A stretch of DNA of 64,000 nucleotides, from contig CANRNI010000001.1 of assembly GCA_947631945.1 (NCBI GenBank), positions 27,331 to 91,330 of the forward strand. The letters run 5' to 3'. Of the stretch, positions 61,670-64,000 are shown one piece after another. The notes beneath the pieces are model-generated. The model saw nothing but the letters and a program-made list of their open reading frames with translations, was not told the DNA's origin and searched no databases. The position numbers were made by a program, and so were the translations under genes. The DNA is from an uncultured Clostridia bacterium. GTDB taxonomy: Bacteria; Bacillota; Clostridia; Oscillospirales; Acutalibacteraceae. The stretch's first letter is position 1, and each line of letters starts with the position of its first letter.

Positions 61670-61759
61670 ATGAAAATTCTTGTAATCGAAAGCCCAAAAT
61701 TTCTAAAAGGAATATTAAGACTTGTTTTCAAGCTAAAAAAAACGGATAATGATGCGTAA
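61670..61759 (+). CDS. spoVM: Stage V sporulation protein SpoVM (29 residues)
   Basis: A tiny ORF with a perfect AGGAGG 9 bases before the ATG. The sequence includes IESPKFLKGILRLVFKLKK. Aligned without gaps to Bacillus SpoVM it shares Met1, Lys2, Ile6, Pro9, Lys10, Phe11, Leu12, Gly14, Ile15 and Arg17; Pro9 is the residue needed for its unusual bent amphipathic helix. SpoVM marks the convex forespore membrane and anchors SpoIVA to build the coat. Position after prpC-prkC-rsgA is the Bacillus gene order. A strong terminator follows. Confidence 0.88.
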   Translation: MKILVIESPKFLKGILRLVFKLKKTDNDA

Positions 61760-61764
61760 TACGG

Positions 61765-61806
61765 AATCACAGCCGACAAGTAACGTTACTTTCGGCTGTG
61801 ATTTTA
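61765..61806 (+). terminator. Terminator of the rsgA-spoVM region
   Basis: AATCACAGCCG and CGGCTGTGATT form an 11-bp stem enclosing the palindrome AAGTAACGTTACTT, followed by TTATTAT. The 61807-61961 gap beyond it shows nothing. Confidence 0.85.
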
Positions 61807-61961
61807 TTATGCGCAAAATTATTATCGCTTTTTTCGGGTGGCATAGGTTTGAAAATAAAGCGTTACAAAAAAATTCGTAAAACTATCGTCGGATAGGAAA
61901 AGGCCGTTAGATTCAAAGCCGCGCCGCACGATTTTTGTACAATTCTGCCTAAAAAAAAGTT

Positions 61962-62861
61962 CTAATTTGCGGTGGTTACTTTTTCCCATTTTGCGGATAT
62001 ATTATTTTCTTTAAGATAATTTTCAGCGTCTTTTTTGTTGTCAAAAATCTCATATGAATCAGCCGAAGTATCTACAATTATATAGCCTTCAAAGTCAGGC
62101 GGAGGAAAAAGCTTTTTTGGAGTGTTTTCATCGGTCGGCACAATATCCGTTAATATTGGATTTTCAAACGCTCTTAATTTATAGGAATGAATATTATTGA
62201 TTTTTATATGAAAGGCAAGAAATTGGTTTTCGGATATGTATTTATCAATTTCACCGGCAAACATATCTTCGTATCCGTTTCGCACCGAACTGATTTGATT
62301 GGGTACGGTAATTAAAAGCCAACCGTTATTTTCACAAACGGTTTCTTCTGTTGCATACGAATACAGATAATACCATGCGCCGAGGGTAAAATTCTGCTCC
62401 TGTGCGTATTGATATAGCGCTGTCATATTTTCAAACTCATATACTTTGTCGGCAGAGACTGAATAAATGCAATAAACTGTTTCATTGTCTTTCGTTCGTT
62501 CATAGTCGCAATAAGCAATATAGCCTTTATCGGAAAATGCATATTTTACAAATAATCCTCTGTCTGTCAGTCTTTCTGAATTGTCGATTTTCAACATTAA
62601 ATTACCGTCATAAGTATCTTCGCTGTTGAAATCTATACTGCTGTCAATACGCATTATGCAAGTTGTAACGCTTTTTGCCGTTGTGTAAATTCCAATATGG
62701 TCATATAATAAATGAAAATCAGCGCCAAAATCCTTTTGAGTAATAATCTTAGAACTGTCATTAAATTCACAAAGTATCTCTGCGTCGTTATTTTTATTAC
62801 CGCATGAAGTAAAAGATATTAAAATAACAAAAGCCATTAAAATACTTATTTTTGATTTCAT
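61962..62861 (-). CDS. Lipoprotein of unknown function
   Basis: A 299-residue lipoprotein. ATG at 62861 is used: GAGGAGGGG lies just upstream, and an in-frame ATG 15 bases earlier overlaps that very site. The signal peptide ends in the lipobox SFTSC (Cys near residue 20). The mature part is rich in Tyr, Asp and Glu with no recognised domain. Near its middle are YCDYERTKDNETVYCIY and EEYMQE-like helical parts; the end holds YIIVDTSADSYEIFDNKKDA. It is more AT-rich than its neighbours and is an isolated gene, so probably accessory. Confidence 0.72.
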   Translation of the reverse strand: MKSKISILMAFVILISFTSCGNKNNDAEILCEFNDSSKIITQKDFGADFHLLYDHIGIYTTAKSVTTCIMRIDSSIDFNSEDTYDGNLMLKIDNSERLTDRGLFVKYAFSDKGYIAYCDYERTKDNETVYCIYSVSADKVYEFENMTALYQYAQEQNFTLGAWYYLYSYATEETVCENNGWLLITVPNQISSVRNGYEDMFAGEIDKYISENQFLAFHIKINNIHSYKLRAFENPILTDIVPTDENTPKKLFPPPDFEGYIIVDTSADSYEIFDNKKDAENYLKENNISAKWEKVTTAN

Positions 62862-62973
62862 TATACCCCTCCTCAAAAAATGTTAAATATTTATTGAAAA
62901 ACCTGTATAATCACGACCTTTGGAATAAAATGTAATACACAATATGCTTTATGAGAAAAATATTGCCGGAGTA

Positions 62974-64000
62974 TTATTCAAAATCCTTCGCGATTTTTTG
63001 CATAAGATTCGTTATCTCAATGTGCTGAGGGCATACGCTTTCGCACTGACCGCAGGAAATGCAGTCGCCGGCCTTTCCGTTTTTGCCGGCGCATCTGTCG
63101 TAATCGTTTTGAGTCCTTTCTCTGTTCCCGTAAACCGTTCTTTGGTTGTAAATTTTGAACAGCTCGGGGATTTGTATATTCATCGGACAGCCGTCAACGC
63201 AGTATTTGCATGATGTACACGGAACCGTCGGCGTGTTTCTCAGAATTTCGGCCGCTTTTTGCACAGCTTCTGTTTCCTTTTCGCCCAAAGGCTCCAATTC
63301 CTCCATGTAGCTGAGGTTATCCTCCATCTGATTCATGTCGGACATACCGCTTAAAACGGTTATAACTCCGTCAAGCGAAGCCGCAAAGCGTATAGCCCAC
63401 GACGCTACCGACATATCGGGACGGACGGCTTTGAAAATCGACTGTATTTCGGGAGTGAGAACGGCAAGAGAACCTCCTCTTACAGGCTCCATTATTACTA
63501 CGGGCTTGTCGTGTTTTCTTGCCGTTTCATAGCATTTTCTTGATTGAACGCTGTCGCTTTCCCAGTCGTTATAATTTATCTGGAGCTGGACAAATTCCTG
63601 TTCGGGGTGCTTTGTAAGAAGTTCGTCGAGAAGCTCCGCCGAATCGTGGAAAGAAAAGCCGATATGCTTTACAAGCCCTTTTTTCTTTAATTCCGAGGTA
63701 AATTCCCATGCGCCGAGTTCGTCCATATGCTTGAGTTTGCCTTTATCAATCGAATGAAGCAAATAGAAATCAAAGTATTCCGCGCCCGTTCTTTCAAGAG
63801 AGGTATCGAAAATCTTTTGCATATCCTCCTTTGTTTCACAGCACCATGTGGGAAGCTTGGACGCGAGCCTGACCGCCTCTCTCGGGTATCTGTCAACAAC
63901 GGCGGCTTTCATAGCCTTTTCGCTTGCCCCGTCTTCGCCGTAAACGTATGCCGTGTCGAAATATGTAAAACCTTTTGAAATAAAAGCGTCAGCCATTTGC
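62974..64000 (-). CDS. Aldo/keto reductase with C-terminal 2[4Fe-4S] ferredoxin domain (5' end outside window)
   Basis: A partial gene of at least 341 residues; the frame continues past the window edge (a Gln codon precedes the first Met). Reductase residues seen: FDTAYVYG (Asp and Tyr), SKLP (Lys) and LLHSID (His), which is the AKR tetrad. The C-terminus has two CxxCxxC motifs: CTSCKYCVDGCP and CISCGQCESVCP. The family is common in anaerobic Firmicutes and probably passes electrons from ferredoxin-like clusters to a carbonyl substrate; the substrate is unknown. Confidence 0.93.
   Translation of the reverse strand, partial: QMADAFISKGFTYFDTAYVYGEDGASEKAMKAAVVDRYPREAVRLASKLPTWCCETKEDMQKIFDTSLERTGAEYFDFYLLHSIDKGKLKHMDELGAWEFTSELKKKGLVKHIGFSFHDSAELLDELLTKHPEQEFVQLQINYNDWESDSVQSRKCYETARKHDKPVVIMEPVRGGSLAVLTPEIQSIFKAVRPDMSVASWAIRFAASLDGVITVLSGMSDMNQMEDNLSYMEELEPLGEKETEAVQKAAEILRNTPTVPCTSCKYCVDGCPMNIQIPELFKIYNQRTVYGNRERTQNDYDRCAGKNGKAGDCISCGQCESVCPQHIEITNLMQKIAKDFE

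Overview
The window looks like a chromosomal segment of a spore-forming, anaerobic, moderately low-GC Firmicute, most likely a Clostridia/Oscillospirales (Ruminococcaceae-like) gut bacterium. The evidence is gene content and order: HPr with both His15 and Ser46, CdaA-CdaR, RemA next to Gmk, GerW (YtfJ), the PrpC-PrkC-RsgA...SpoVM block, ScpA-ScpB, strong AGGAGG-type ribosome sites and frequent TTG starts. It is mostly housekeeping core with a few accessory islands.

Layout. 1-9.2 kb, minus strand: end of coaD, rsmD, a HAD phosphatase, uvrC, HPr, rimM-trmD, and a complete potABCD polyamine importer with its own promoter. 9.2-19 kb, accessory: an orphan propeller-like protein, tRNA-Pro(UGG), an araC/gyrI-type regulator broken by a 14-bp tandem duplication, a YtrA-type GntR regulator with a palindromic operator followed by an ABC ATPase and permease, a small ORF carrying a G9 tract, and a secreted repeat protein. 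19-24 kb, minus strand: pcrA, phosphate transporter with its DUF47 partner, and a DivIVA-like protein. 24-30 kb: a probable type I toxin-antitoxin locus (33-aa hydrophobic peptide and three minus-strand small RNA units) and a 1622-aa secreted multi-repeat protein. 30-62 kb, plus strand: sulfatase, NUDIX, aminotransferase, ispF, cdaA-cdaR, a lipoprotein with a two-component system, DUF1385-prmC, a site-2 protease, scpAB, DUF2953-gerW, a D,D-carboxypeptidase, rluB, then the long yicC-remA-gmk-rpoZ-priA-def-fmt-(zinc peptidase)-rsmB-rlmN-prpC-prkC-rsgA-spoVM run. 62-64 kb, minus strand: an unknown lipoprotein and a partial ferredoxin-type aldo/keto reductase.

The most striking feature is a dispersed, hairpin-forming, TTAA-bounded repeat with at least 12 full, deleted or partial copies in 64 kb. 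It has two kinds of termini (GGCAATACCGCA-type and GGAAACACTGATTAAA-type) sharing one core. Many copies sit exactly at gene 3' ends and supply the stop codon and last residues; for example PrmC and Def both end in KATPHN. A second repeat, made of CAATTGTACATTGTCAATTG-like units, occurs at four sites. Perfect tandem duplications of 12-15 bp also recur, and one of them kills the araC-type regulator.

How the genes work together: translation and ribosome assembly (RsmD, RimM, TrmD, RsmB, RlmN, RluB, RsgA, Def, Fmt, PrmC), chromosome maintenance (PcrA, PriA, UvrC, ScpAB), envelope and signalling (CdaA/R, PrkC/PrpC, DacF-type carboxypeptidase, two-component system) and sporulation (GerW, SpoVM). 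The most novel candidates are the small-RNA/toxin locus, the dispersed hairpin element, the G-tract ORF and an apparent ACG start for uvrC.
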